Source: Mesorhabditis belari (taxonomy: Eukaryota; Nematoda; Chromadorea; Rhabditida; Rhabditidae). Taken from it: DNA of 64,000 nucleotides. The position numbers were made by a program, and so were the translations under genes. Shown here in pieces: positions 11,377 through 22,298 of this stretch; position 1 is the first letter of the stretch; the number at the start of each line of letters is the position of its first letter. The stretch lies in assembly GCA_958450365.1 (NCBI GenBank), contig CAUEEP010000727.1, positions 928,501 to 992,500 of the forward strand, in the 5' to 3' direction. The notes beneath the pieces were generated by a model. That model saw nothing but the letters and a program-made list of their open reading frames with translations, had not been told where the DNA came from and made no database searches.

Positions 11377-13060
11377 ATGGATCTGTCAATCGAGGTCCGT
11401 TTGAAAGATCACAAAGAGAATACGATTCAAATCACTGGGTTCAATATTGATGCAGAGGTTTGTCTTAATTCATTGAATCTTTAAACGCCTTTGTTTAGGC
11501 AAAAATGGGGAAGTTGAGGGAAGAAATCGGCTCTATTTTTCAAGTCGATTCCACGAATCTACAGTTTTTCTTCAATGGCGTTGAACTTGGTTTTCTTGGT
11601 ACTTTGAAGGATGCTAAAATAACAGATGAAAGCACGATTGTGGTGGTAAGTTGAATTTTTTGCATTTTGCACTGTCTAGGCAATGTTTTCGACTAAGTTT
11701 TATGGCCAGGATGTATCAAAATTTATAACAAGTTAAATTCGTGTCACTATTTTTGCGTCATTCGGCCATAGTTTTCGACATCACCCTGTTAGATCTTTTA
11801 CATTTGTGACTTAAGTCATGTTTTAGTTAACATTTAGACCTTGACCTTAGGGGCGCGGCTTATTAAACCAGTCTTAACAAGTAAAAAAACCAAGTTAAAG
11901 GTACATGCAGCGTTTTTCAAAACAAAAAAATTATTCGAATACATTTACGAATACGAATATAGTTTTTGATTGAAAAAATAACTTTAAAATGTTTTTTTTC
12001 CTGATTAGCACCATGAGTTACCCTAGAAAAACTACACTTGGGAAAATTTTAGGTGCCCCCACATTAGTACCAAAAATCTTACAAGTTTAGTTTAGTGTAG
12101 TTTATCCACTGCTAGTTTTTAGAAACACGCCCTGTTGCCACACTGGGAACGCTGGCTGAAATGTGTAGACGAACTCGTTGAAACAAAGGATACGAAAAAA
12201 GAGAAGTATCTCCATCAAGAGTGTAAAGTTCTTCGAGCAATGTTGTTCGAATCCAATTTCATCCTCTTATATCCAAAATTTGCCGATGGACGCAACAATC
12301 TTGTGGAAAGGGTGTCAATCTTCTTAGATCGAACGCAGAAGCAAATTCAAGTGGGTTTTTGGAAAGAGCAAAAACGAAAGGAAATTCTTTGTTTAGGATT
12401 CGGCAAGAACTTATTTTCAAAGCTTTTATGGCAACACAGCAACCATCGACTTTGATAGGAATCGGGCTGGCTCCCGCCACGGAACCATCTGTCTTGTCGC
12501 AATGAACGGAAGAACGATCAAATATTTCATTAAAGCACATCACGATGCTGGTGACCGAGACGCCTCTTGTTGTGAGATTTCTTAGCTACGCTATGTTTTG
12601 TATTAGATGCCGGTTCAAATTTTTCTCTAGAGACTTAGTAACAAAACTAGCATCTATTACTGTATTTAATCTAGAAGCACAGCTCAATTCCTCTGCGTTA
12701 AAGACTTCAATCGAAAATTTCAGTTGCCCGCGAAAACCCGGATTTGAAGGAGTTGTTCGTCTACAAATTTATACGAGAACTCGGGATCGGGGCTGAAGTT
12801 GTATTCATCAATGACCCATACGAATCTCGTATCTATATAGTGTCTCGCGAAATTATCAACTTTGAGTAGGGTATACATGTTATACATAAAAATGCTTATA
12901 GTTTAGAACAATAGACCTGATCGAATGGAATCGGCCAGACGACTTCACAGATTACAAAGAAGCCGTCGTTCAAATGCTCGCCGTCTACTCCGTTTTGGAT
13001 CTTCGCGATCATCATAGTGAAAATCTGGGTCTCGACCTAAATAATAAAATCTCGATCTAA
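11377..13060 (+). pseudogene. Copy D: ubiquitin-like/kinase-like fusion, 3' truncated
   Basis: Exons 11,377-11,457, 11,499-11,645, 12,123-12,350, 12,397-12,571, 12,724-12,865 and 12,907-13,060. The frame is open for 308 aa. Exon 6 is cut right after the catalytic loop (DHHSENLGLD, with Ser for the first Asn). It then runs into an AT-rich direct repeat (two copies of a CTCGA(C/T)CTAAATAATAAAAT unit at 13,031-13,069) that supplies the stop. The FIVDF segment and the last exon are missing, so the kinase-like fold cannot be complete. The first five exons are closest to copy A. Confidence 0.75.
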
Positions 13061-14148
13061 ATAATAAAATAAAATACATTTAATGTTCATAGAACGCGAA
13101 AATAAAAAGAATAATCAAGGAAAACATCAATGGGACATTACTTTTGTGGAGCTATTTGTTAAGTAACTTATTGTTTTTGTTTTATACTTTAATTTTTCTG
13201 CAATGTATCGGATAAATCTTATAATCCTGAAAAGTAGAGTATTATGGGTAAGCAAAATACCCTACACTTTTTGGGAATATCGTTATTTTGCAAGATTTTC
13301 GTACGAAAGAAACTTTTGGATGGCAATGGGACAATACATTTGTGGACCACTGTATATAAGGGGTTTTAAAGCAAAAACTATAAGTCTAGTCTCATAATTT
13401 TAAACAAGAAAATATCCATATCAATCTACCTCCAATTCTTCTTACGAGCAAATAAAGCAAAAATATTAAACGGTTTAGCATTTTCAGCATTTCCAACAAT
13501 AAAAATTAAGGTTTAACAAAATTCCGCAGTTCTTTAATGGCCAATCGGTTTTGAAAAGACTTTATGAGCTGCTGAAGTATTGAGCGGTGGAAAAGAAGGC
13601 TGACCTATTTGTTGGCAAGGTTTTTTGGATTAGTTTTTAAAAGTTTCGAAGCATCCTTTTGGGCTACAAGACTGAACTTGTACAGCCTTCCATAGTGTGA
13701 GGAAGAAAGGTCACAAAGATGAGATAGCAGCCAAAGTTCTGCTTACCGTAAAAATTCTATTAGACATGTCGCTCTATTTTCCAATACTCCCTTAGGGTGT
13801 CGTTCTATGAGAGTATGTCGTTATATTTTTCAAAGTTTTACTAAACCACATTTGGATCATAATTGGTGCTGATTTGGGTACCTTCACAATGGAATATGGC
13901 ACAGTCAGCAAAGCAACATGAAGCACCCGGGAAAATGTGACAATTAAATACCACATTTTGCAAATGCCTCAAACTAAGAAGCTTTTTTGTTTTACGACTG
14001 AATATCTTCACATTTGTCGTCGGGAAAATTCTTCTCAACCACTTGTTGTCTACAAAAGCGTTGACTATTTTCACGCTAGATTGAGTTTCGCCTCTGTTTG
14101 ATTTAGACTTGTGCTCTTTTTTTCGTTTACTAATTTTATTCTTTTCAG
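13061..14148. other. Intergenic region before the PUF gene
   Basis: No supported gene. Two similar blocks (near 13,128-13,158 and 13,319-13,352, each around CAATGGGACA..ATTTGTGGA) look like eroded transposon ends in direct orientation. A T-rich run ending CTTTTCAG at 14,148 is a good trans-splice acceptor for the next gene. Confidence 0.35.
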
Positions 14149-14181
14149 ATATTTGGGCTTTTGATTGTGAAAAGCACGAGA

Positions 14182-16005
14182 ATGCCGACCCTCGAAGAAT
14201 GTATGCTTTTCACACTTTTACTATTGATTTCTTTTGCTTTAGATATCTCGGCTTGGTCGCCATTTTCTTCTGGAATCTTTCCGGCTAGCCTCTCTCCACA
14301 AAACCAATTCCAACACGGGGTGCAAATGGTGCAAATCAACAACAACGTGAGTTGCTTTAGTTTCTTTCTCTAGAAATGTTCGTTTTTAGAGCTTGAGTCG
14401 CCCACGTCAAAATGCTAGCTGCGAATCGATAAGAACTGGAGCTTCAAAGAGTGAAAGTGATAATGTAAGTTTTGTTTTTGGGGACATTTAATATTTTTTT
14501 ATTAGGCAATCTTGCACTCTACTCTGCCTCCACACGCCTATGACAAAGAAAGACGAGAAGTGGCTATTACGTTGGAACAAGTTGTGCACGACGGACTTTT
14601 AGGTCAATTTGCTCAAGAAAAAACGGGATGCAAGTAAGACTTGGTGGTTGAGTCACGTGTAATTTTGTTTTTAGGTTCCTTCAAGAAAATTTTCCAGAAG
14701 CTGGTCGCCTCAAGGATGAAATCTACCACTTTGCAATGGCCAACCCTGGTTACTTTCAAGTAAGAATTAAACTTGTTATTGGTAATTTTTCCAACTTAGA
14801 CTCTTTCAAAAGACGTCTTTGGAAACTTCTTCGCACAAGCTTTGGTTCATCACGCCGACACACCTGATCGAGTGAACTGGATTTTACGCACGATTGTGCA
14901 CAGCATGAGTGATATGTGCTTGAATCGCTATTCGTGTAGGGTTGTGCAAAAGACTTTTGAGGTTTGTTAGCGTTAGTATCTGTTTATTATTCTTGATTTT
15001 AGAGGTTTCCGGTTGAAGAAAAGAGGCTACTACTTGGGGAATTTGGTCGTCTAGATATGGTCAAGCTTTCGATCGATCAGAATGCCAATCATGTCGTCCA
15101 GAAGATAATCGAGTTCTTTGACGTGCCAACATGGAAATTCATCATCGACAGCTTCGTTCAATCCGACGAGTCCTTTTTCCATGTCATCGAAAGCAAGTAC
15201 GGCTGCCGAGTTCTTCAGTTGATTGTCGAGATGGTTGCAAAAGCGATGCCTCAACTATCTTTGGCCGTGGGTTCCATTTATTTTATGAATGAAACAAGTC
15301 TTTAGTCAGCTCCTGCTGTCGAGAGAATCAACGAGCTGATGGACATCATTGCGTTGAATTGCGAGCGTCTTGCATCAAACGAATACGCCAACTACGTTGT
15401 TCAGCACATCATATCTACACCAAAGTTGGAGGCTTACAGAGATGGGATCATTCAGAACTGCCTTTTGTAAGTTTTTTATCTATTAGACTTTGAACTGCAA
15501 AAAGAAGATTTCAGTTTATTCTTTTAGGCGCAACTTGCTCTCGTTTTCGCAAGAGAAGTTTGCTTCTCACGTCGTCGAAAAGGCACTTACCTTTGCTCCA
15601 CCTTCACTTCTCTATGCGATGCTTGAAGAACTCTTCGATGGCTATCTTCCCGATCCAACTACAAAGAGGGAGTGCCTCGACATCTTGCTCTTTCATCAAT
15701 ATGGAAATTATGTGGTTGGTATTGATTATTTGATACATGTTATTCAACACAAAATTTAGGTTCAACGAATGTTACTCATTTGCATTGGTTTGCTTCAGCA
15801 AGCAGAAAGGTGAGAAAATTTATTTCTTTTGTTTACACAAGTTTGTGTTTTTAGGGGACACAACATTGGCCATCTCAACCAAATTTCCAAATGGACTCAC
15901 CGCTTGGAAAACTTGATTGACACGAACGCACAACGTCTAACGCGCTACTCTTCAGGAAAGAAACTTTTGGAAGTCCTTGAGCAAGAAAGACATCGTAAAA
16001 AGTAA
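14182..16005 (+). CDS. PUF (Pumilio/FBF) family RNA-binding protein
   Basis: Eleven exons: 14,182-14,200, 14,243-14,346, 14,390-14,464, 14,506-14,633, 14,675-14,759, 14,800-14,961, 15,003-15,266, 15,306-15,466, 15,528-15,714, 15,760-15,809, 15,855-16,005; 461 aa. PUF proteins bind short 3' UTR elements of mRNAs and repress or localise them in the cytoplasm. Eight repeats are visible by their recognition helices: GCKFLQ (107-112), GNFFAQ (145-150), CRVVQ (183-187), NHVVQ (220-224), CRVLQ (259-263), NYVVQ (308-312), SHVVE (346-350), NYVVQ (393-397). The ~90-residue N-terminus is polar and short for the family. The first intron (42 nt) keeps frame, so it could be retained. The start follows a trans-splice-like acceptor at 14,148. 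The residue code matches Pumilio and PUF-8-type proteins better than FBF. Confidence 0.93.
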
Positions 16006-16170
16006 CCCTTTTTGCTATCTGTGAATTCTAAAAAATGTAACCGATCAAACAATTCTCTTTGTAAATTTGCTGTGAGTTTTGTATTTTCCGATTTTAAAAC
16101 ACGTGTTTAACATTGATTTGTTTGAAGGCACGTTTCTTCTCCCTTATTTATTTGTGTGATCATTGTTTAG

Positions 16171-16530
16171 TTGTTGCTATCATCTTTGTTTATAAAGTTG
16201 TTAACCATTCATTACATTACGGAAAAAGGCATCTTAATTGAAATTGAAAACAGTTGTTATTGTTCTGGTGAAAAACGAGCTGAAAAACTCGATAAAAATT
16301 CTGAATTTTATATGCTCCGTAGATACACTTCAGAAGCTGTGGATCCGGCTTGGTACAATGCCCAACTCGTTTCTAGAAACAACGCATTAATAAAGCTTAC
16401 AATTACAAGTGGTGACCATCAAGGAAATTATTTGTTTTCATGGAAAGCGAAGCAGATGGCCGAGAAAAATCCCGGAATCTTCCATGTGTTCACAGTCTCC
16501 TTCCCAATATTTTCCGAGCATCTGGTTTAG
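16171..16530 (+). other. Open frame of unknown status
   Basis: About 119 codons are open behind a TTTAG acceptor-like site. The first ATG in frame is only at 16,311. Composition is protein-like (segments DPAWYNAQLV, LTITSGDHQGNY) but I recognise no family and see no partner exon. It may be a terminal exon remnant or chance. Confidence 0.22.
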
Positions 16531-17517
16531 AATCATCTCGAGTAATTGTGTCTATTGAGCAAAAATAACAATTTCAGTACTATAGTCAGTTCCCTTTAAC
16601 AGTGTTATGATAGGGGAAAACGGGAGCAGGTTGAAAACTATCACAAGGGGGGGACGGACAGATGCTCTTCAATTTCATATCGGGCATAGCTCACCTGGAC
16701 ACCCCACGAACTGCACCTGACCCTCTCCTCTCAAATTGGGAAATTGGAAAGAAAATCGTTGTGACAAGCCTGTTAATGACAAGAGATATTGCACAATCGG
16801 TAATCTTTTGACTCTTGTTAGGCGATTATTTAATGTAAAAAGGGAAGGAGCGTAAATTATCCAACCATTGCAAACTCATCAGACTTTGAAGATTTCGGGA
16901 AATTGAACTTCATTAGAGCTATAGTAAGACTCTTGTTTCACTATAAAATGCAGAAATTCAACCTGGTAGATTGATTCAGTAAACAATTTTCCTTTTAAAT
17001 GTCATTTGATTTTTTTTTGTTTTTCCCCTTGTATAAACCATGTCTGAAATATTATTGACGGGGAATCCATGTGAAAATTAGCAAATGTTCCTCTTCTATT
17101 TTCCCCCCTTTTTCATCTTTTCTCTTTGATGAGAGCCGATTTTTGGGATAGCAAGTGATGGGAATGACTGCACCTGTGTCAAACGAACAATCACACACAT
17201 GGGGAAATTCCCGATCTCTTTTCCACCGATACAACTTAAAATAAAGCCATACCCAATTTAGCAGTTAGACTTTAACGCTGGATGACTCGGGGATTCATAG
17301 TTTTAGCATAAAGAGATTAACAAGAGGACAAAATTGCCTAAAGCATGGCAATTTTTTGAAAAGCTATCGTAAACTTGCTTCAAATTTGATCAAATCTATG
17401 AATTTTTGTATCATTTAGCTTCATCGAGATGGATTCCCATTATAGTTTTTATGAAAGTTGCCACGCTTTAGAAAGCATATTTAAGAGAAGCACATTTCAC
17501 CGGGAATTGACCTGTAC
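16531..17517. other. Intergenic, no gene seen
   Basis: Mixed AT-rich and moderately GC-rich sequence without splice-linked frames. It contains three CACCTG hexamers (near 16,697, 16,720 and 17,171) that belong to a wider cluster around the HLH gene. Confidence 0.4.
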
Positions 17518-18370
17518 ACGGTGTTCCAAAAGTCAGTTCAACTCGATTTTTCTCAGCACTTCTAGTGGCTCCTGGAGGTTTTTGTGGTGCTAAAGTGAAT
17601 ATTTTGGGTGGCCAAATTTCTGATATTTTTCACTTTTTCTCGATTTTATGACTCCTATACTTGGAAATTTCTGAGCCACCATATGGGCCACCACCATGAG
17701 ACTTTTTGGCATAAAATTAAAACTACTGGCATCGTGGTGTCATATTAGAGTTAATATATAAACTAAAATTCTTAGCCAAACACTTTTTTCCATCTACATT
17801 TTATGATACCGTATTTTCTCTAATAGTAGTGCACCCTGAGCGTCCCCTAAATTGATTGAAATCTCGAGAACCGCTTATCAGAACCTATCGATGTGGGGTC
17901 GGAAAATGTAGCTGGCGATGAGATCTAGTGGGGGATTAGAGTGTTGAGCTTCTGCAAAAGCTTGGAAACCGTAAAATAGTCACCAACTCGGCTCGGTGGG
18001 GTGCACTACTATTAGAGAAAATACGGTAATCTGTCATACATAAGAGATTTTCAACTCGCCTTTTTTTAAAGAAGCGTCCCGTTTTTCCAAGGAAACGCTC
18101 ATCAATAGAGTGTATAGTTAAAATTTGTAGTTATCCTAATAGCGTTTATTATGCACCACGATGCCAGTAGAAAGTTTTAATTTTATGCCAAAAAGTCTCA
18201 TGGTGGCTCAGAAATTTCCAAGTATTGGAGTCATAAAATCGAGAAAAAGTGAAAAATATTAGAAATTTGCCCGCCCAAAATATTCACTTTAGCACCACAA
18301 AAACCTCCAGGAGCCACTAGAAGTTCTGAGAAAAATCGAGTTGAACTGACTTTTTTTTGGAACATCCTAT
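17518..18370. mobile_element. Inverted-repeat transposon remnant with GTGTTCC ends
   Basis: Arms 17,518-17,745 and 18,155-18,370 are inverted copies of ~215 bp (outer ends GGTGTTCCAAAAGTCAGTTC and its diverged complement GAACTGACTTTTTTTTGGAAC). No transposase frame remains. The interior contains a second, complete element (17,809-18,026), so insertion was sequential. Confidence 0.75.
17809..18026. mobile_element. 218-bp MITE, CCGTATTTTC family, copy 1 (nested)
   Basis: Ends CCGTATTTTCTCTAATAGTA and its inverted complement, flanked on both sides by TA, the target duplication of Tc1/mariner-type elements. The length is exactly that of the second copy at 48,891-49,108, and the interiors match in opposite orientation. 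Confidence 0.85.
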
Positions 18371-20026
18371 ATATTTTGCAATGACCGTTCCCACTTTTCC
18401 ATTTCTCCATCATATTAAAATTTTTAAGAGGAATATTTAGGTGATAGATGCCAATAGCACGATTTGAGAACTATAACTGGCAGATTGAAGGAAGAGGAGG
18501 GGATGGGTGTTGAGGGGAAACTCTCAGCTGTCGCGTCAGGTGCACCACTTCGATCTCCCTCCCCCCCCCCCCGCCCACCTTTCCTCTACCATTTTTCTTC
18601 TCATCAAACATAAATACCCTTCTGCTGTTCGCTTTTCCGAATATTGGCGAACAGATGAACAGATGAGGGAACTCTTGGGGTCAATCGAAGAAGTGTGTAC
18701 AATTTCGGTGCACCTGTTGAAATCTGGAAAAGGAGCCGAATAATTGGATTGAGAGTCGGTGATTTGATAGATCTGACAGCTGAATTATTTTAAGAAATAG
18801 GGTAGAAACGGTAACAATATGTAGAGTATCTTGTTAAACTCCATAGAACCCATCTTGGAATCAGTTAGTTAAACTAGCTACAGGTATTGTTATTGTAAAT
18901 ATTGTTATATTATTCTTTTGTGCAATTAATTAATCACATCACAATTGATTATTTTGTGATATCATAGGGTTGAAATGAAAGAAGCTAGCGTCTCTTCAAA
19001 ATGAAAGCCGAGCAGCTGGATTGTCAGGTGGTCAGTTTTGGGAGAATAAGCCTTTCTGATGGACATTAGAGAGTGGACATTCTGTTATAAATGACATAAG
19101 GAATTTTCTGTTTAATCAGATAATTGATGAAAATCTTATAAGAATCAATTAAAATACTTTGAAAACTTTCGAAAATTCGTTTTAGGGTTATCAAAAAGTT
19201 CCCCGCACACTTGTAAATGATTCTTCTAAATGAAAGCTAAAACAAAATTTGCTTATAGGATTTTGAAGCTGAAATTTCGATGATATCTATAAGTAAATGA
19301 CTCGGAACAGAAATTTCTAGCTTTTTCAAGAAGCCTTGCACTGACGATCTCGTGATCGAGATCAAATGGCCAGCTAGACACCTATGTGGACGAACGCCTA
19401 TTGTGCGAGATTTAAGATGCGTCGCTATTCGTTCAACTCCATTGTGTGTAAGACGAGACCAACGCCTGAGTTCCGTATAAAAGCAATGTGAACGAGCTGC
19501 TGACATGTGCCGTGGAGTCGTCTCTACTCTCCCAATCCCAAACCACTGAACCAACTATTATTGCTGTAATAAAGATTATATCTAAACCAACAGTAATCAC
19601 TACATGCACAGCATTCGAGGCAAATCACCCGTCAGACAAACACAGTTTTGCATGTTTTTCAAGACTATTTTTACGTTTGACAAGTGATTTTATTCTTTTA
19701 AAATAACAATTCTACTTAATACTTAAAACAAAAGTGTAAATCTAAAAAGACTTTTTTTGAAGGATTTTTCAATTGAAAACAGGTTCAAATAGGTGAACGC
19801 TATGAGAGTTTGCCTCTAGCACACTACAATGCTTCTGTTGAGAGCTTTTGAGAGCTAGATGGGTTTGATCACGGTGGTTTAGGTATAGAAATGCTTCCCA
19901 CAATTTCAACTTCAAAATACTATTTAGTAAATCGAATTTCGATTTGGATTTTAGCTGAAAAATGGAGGTTCTTTTGTAAAGTGTACGGGAAATTTTTCAG
20001 CACACTGTAGTGATAGGAGCTACAGT
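18371..20026. other. Intergenic, no supported gene
   Basis: Holds a C-run at 18,561-18,572, AT-rich stretches, and a possible old element end at 19,186-19,210 (ATCAAAAAGTTCCCCGCACAC). Frames of 70-105 codons here have no splice partners and poor composition. Three CACCTG/CAGGTG hexamers occur near 18,538, 18,711 and 19,026. Confidence 0.35.
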
Positions 20027-20993
20027 ACAGAGTGTCCCATATATAGTGTTGAGCTTAATGCATCTTTTTTTTTGCTTTCTAAGACAATACATTAACCTAA
20101 GCTGAAAAACAACAATTGATTATAAAAGCTACGTGTAATAGAATAGAAGAACCGTAACATTTTTGAATGACTTTGACAACCCTAACCCAGCAGTACAAAA
20201 AATGCTATGCGGCACAATGCTGAAAAACAGTTAAATTCGAGTTTAGGGTTCCTAAAAAACCGTCTCTTTCCATCTTTTTTTGCATTAACGAGTTTTTAAC
20301 ATTAATTACTATAAAGTGAATGCTTTTTGAGCTTTTTGAGAATGATTATTGCTAATGCGAGCTTATCTTTGGCTAACAAAAATAAGCAAATGACAAAATT
20401 TTAGAAAATTCTCATTTCTTCGCAGTAATCACCTTTAAATTCTTAAATGAAATGAATAAAGTTTGAAATTTTTACACAAATCATGAATCTAGTGAAAAAA
20501 TGTCCGTAGATTTCAAATATCTAAACGAAAAACTTGTCAACTCTTTTGGTTTTTGAGAAAAATCAACTTTTGTAGAGCGCAACACTAAACGGTGGCGCAC
20601 AATTACCCGCACTCAGTTCAAATTCACATTTTGAACTCTTTGATTTCTAATCGAAATTCATTGTTTTCTAGTAAAAATCAGCTAGATTTTGGAAATAATA
20701 AGTAAAAAAGAGTAAATGAAGGCATTTCTTTGATTTTGAGGCATTGAAACTAGTTACAAAAACCAGAAAATTGTGATTCTGTCGCAGGAAAAGCGTGTCA
20801 CAACTTTGCAGCGCTCTAGCAAAATTTTAGAAGCTTTTCTGATCAAATCGAGAAAACAAATTGCAGGAGAAATATTCAATTTAATAATAAAAAAAAGAAT
20901 TAGGTCGATTGATTGACTCTTCGCTAAGTTGGAGAATGAATCTGAACTGAGTGCGGGTAATTGTGCGCCACTCTGTATATATGGGACACCCTG
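20027..20993. mobile_element. ~967-bp inverted-repeat element with CAGGGTGTCCC ends
   Basis: The left end CAGAGTGTCCCATATATA (20,027) pairs with the right end TATATATGGGACACCCTG (to 20,993). TA precedes the left end. An inner inverted pair, around 20,593-20,620 and 20,950-20,975 (GGCGCACAATTACCCGCACT and complement), suggests a second element or longer interrupted arms. No transposase frame. Confidence 0.7.
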
Positions 20994-21140
20994 GACAGTG
21001 TTCCTGGACAGTGTTCCTGGACAGTGTTCCTGGACAGTGTTCCTGGACAGTGTTCCTGGACAGTGTTCCTGGACAGTGTTCCTGGACAGTGTTCCTGGAC
21101 AGTGTTCCTGTACAGTGTTCCTGTACAGTGTTCCTGTACA
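20994..21140. repeat. 13-bp minisatellite (GGACAGTGTTCCT)
   Basis: About eleven tandem units, the last three with GTACAG for GGACAG. It starts directly at the end of the preceding element, whose terminal CACCCTGGACAGTG probably seeded it. Thirteen is not a multiple of three and the unit has no stop in any frame, so all three forward frames are open. These frames are not genes. Confidence 0.95.
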
Positions 21141-21381
21141 GTTGTGTGGTTTGTAACTTGACTGTAAATTGATTAATTTAAAATTTTATATACATGCAAA
21201 TATTTCTCAAGAAAAACAAAGAAATGTAATCTAACGAATATTAGAAGCTAAACTAATATTAGAAGAATTCAATAAACAAAATAATATTCGTAAAAATACC
21301 CGTGACGAGATCGCAAAGGGGAAAAGTCTATAGAAAAGAGAATCACAGATTGGAGAATGAGAGGATTTCGATATTTTTTAT

Positions 21382-22298
21382 TTATTTCTTTTCATTTGTG
21401 CTCACATTTTCGAACATTTCTGTGAGCTGAGCGGGCACTCCGTTCTCTTTATCATCCTGGAATTGTTTATTTAATACATTTTTTGAGAACATTTCTTTTG
21501 CTTTTTCATTTCAGCATTTCATTTGCATTTCAGCAATCAATTCTTCATTCAAAATCAAGTTCAAAAAGTCATTTATCTATTTAGCTATCTTTTTGAGAGT
21601 ATTTTGTGCTCGAAAACTGGAAATGCACCCGTTCTAGCATACTTAAATTGGAAAGTTTGGAAAGATTCTTTGGAAAGATTGGAATCAAGTGCACTAGAAA
21701 GGTTGTCGTTCGTTTCGAGTCCGTTTACAGTTTCTGTGCACAAAGTACACACAAATGAACGACTCTGCATAATCAAAGATTGATTCAAAAGGGAATTTGA
21801 TATTAAGCTATCAGGAAATCTTTTATAATCTCTTAAACTTAGCCAATTTTTGATAAAAAAAACAAGGTTAGAGTTTAATAAATTAACTTTAATTTGATTT
21901 TCTTTGATTCTTTTCAATTCAAACCTGCAATTGTTGTTGCAAATTTCGTATCCTTTCAATGGCTGAAAGGATCAATTCGAGTTGATCGTTTTGATCATTT
22001 TCTGAATGGCCCACCAATCGACGCAACTTTTCCTCGATCTGGAAATTGAAATAGTTCAAGTATTGTTTTAAGACTTTTTTTATCTAAAATTCTTTATAAC
22101 TTTCTTTATTGATTTCCTTACCGATTTCCTCTCTTTCCTTTCTTGACTACTTTTCCTGACTCGACCACTTTTCGGTGAAAGGGAGCCTGTTCGAGTGAAA
22201 TCTTCTAAAAAATAAATTCACAATTTTTGCGTTTCAAATCATAATATTGTTATTGCTTTTTGAAACTCACCAGTTGCTCTGTAAGATAGAGTTTTCAT
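21382..22298 (-). CDS. Small helix-loop-helix protein (99 aa)
   Basis: Four exons on minus: 22,298-22,271, 22,204-22,122, 22,038-21,925, 21,456-21,382; phases join to 99 aa. Residues ~27-37 are basic (KSSQERKERKS), followed by helix 1 (IEEKLRRLVG), a loop rich in Asn/Asp/Gln, and helix 2 (LELILSAIERIRNLQQQLQ). Together these fit a compact basic helix-loop-helix or Id-like regulator that dimerises in the nucleus. The C-terminus is short and acidic (DDKENGVPAQ). The basic region has RKERK but not the full E-R-x-R DNA-reading set, so DNA binding is uncertain. AATAAA overlaps the stop region. The 468-bp last intron contains an open frame (21,585-21,795) that could be a cassette exon. Family placement is from pattern only. 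Confidence 0.62.

Larger units (their letters stand above)
1290..13040. repeat. Large head-to-head inverted repeat (amplicon palindrome)
   Basis: The left arm (about 1290-6819) holds copy A, a receptor fragment and copy B on minus. The right arm (about 7405-13,040) holds copy C, the same receptor fragment and copy D on plus. Exons, introns, upstream sequence and the A-B and C-D spacers all match in reverse complement. For example, the spacer block with a GCCGCGCCCC core in intron 2 occurs near 2581, 8184 and 11,849. Copy B has lost most of that intron. The arms differ by small indels and substitutions, so this is not a trivial assembly mirror. The right arm breaks off inside exon 6 of copy D, while the left arm continues to the end of the gene. 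Confidence 0.9.

Noticed and set aside
20929..21172. Three overlapping 66-75-aa frames
   Set aside because: All are read-through of the 13-bp minisatellite.
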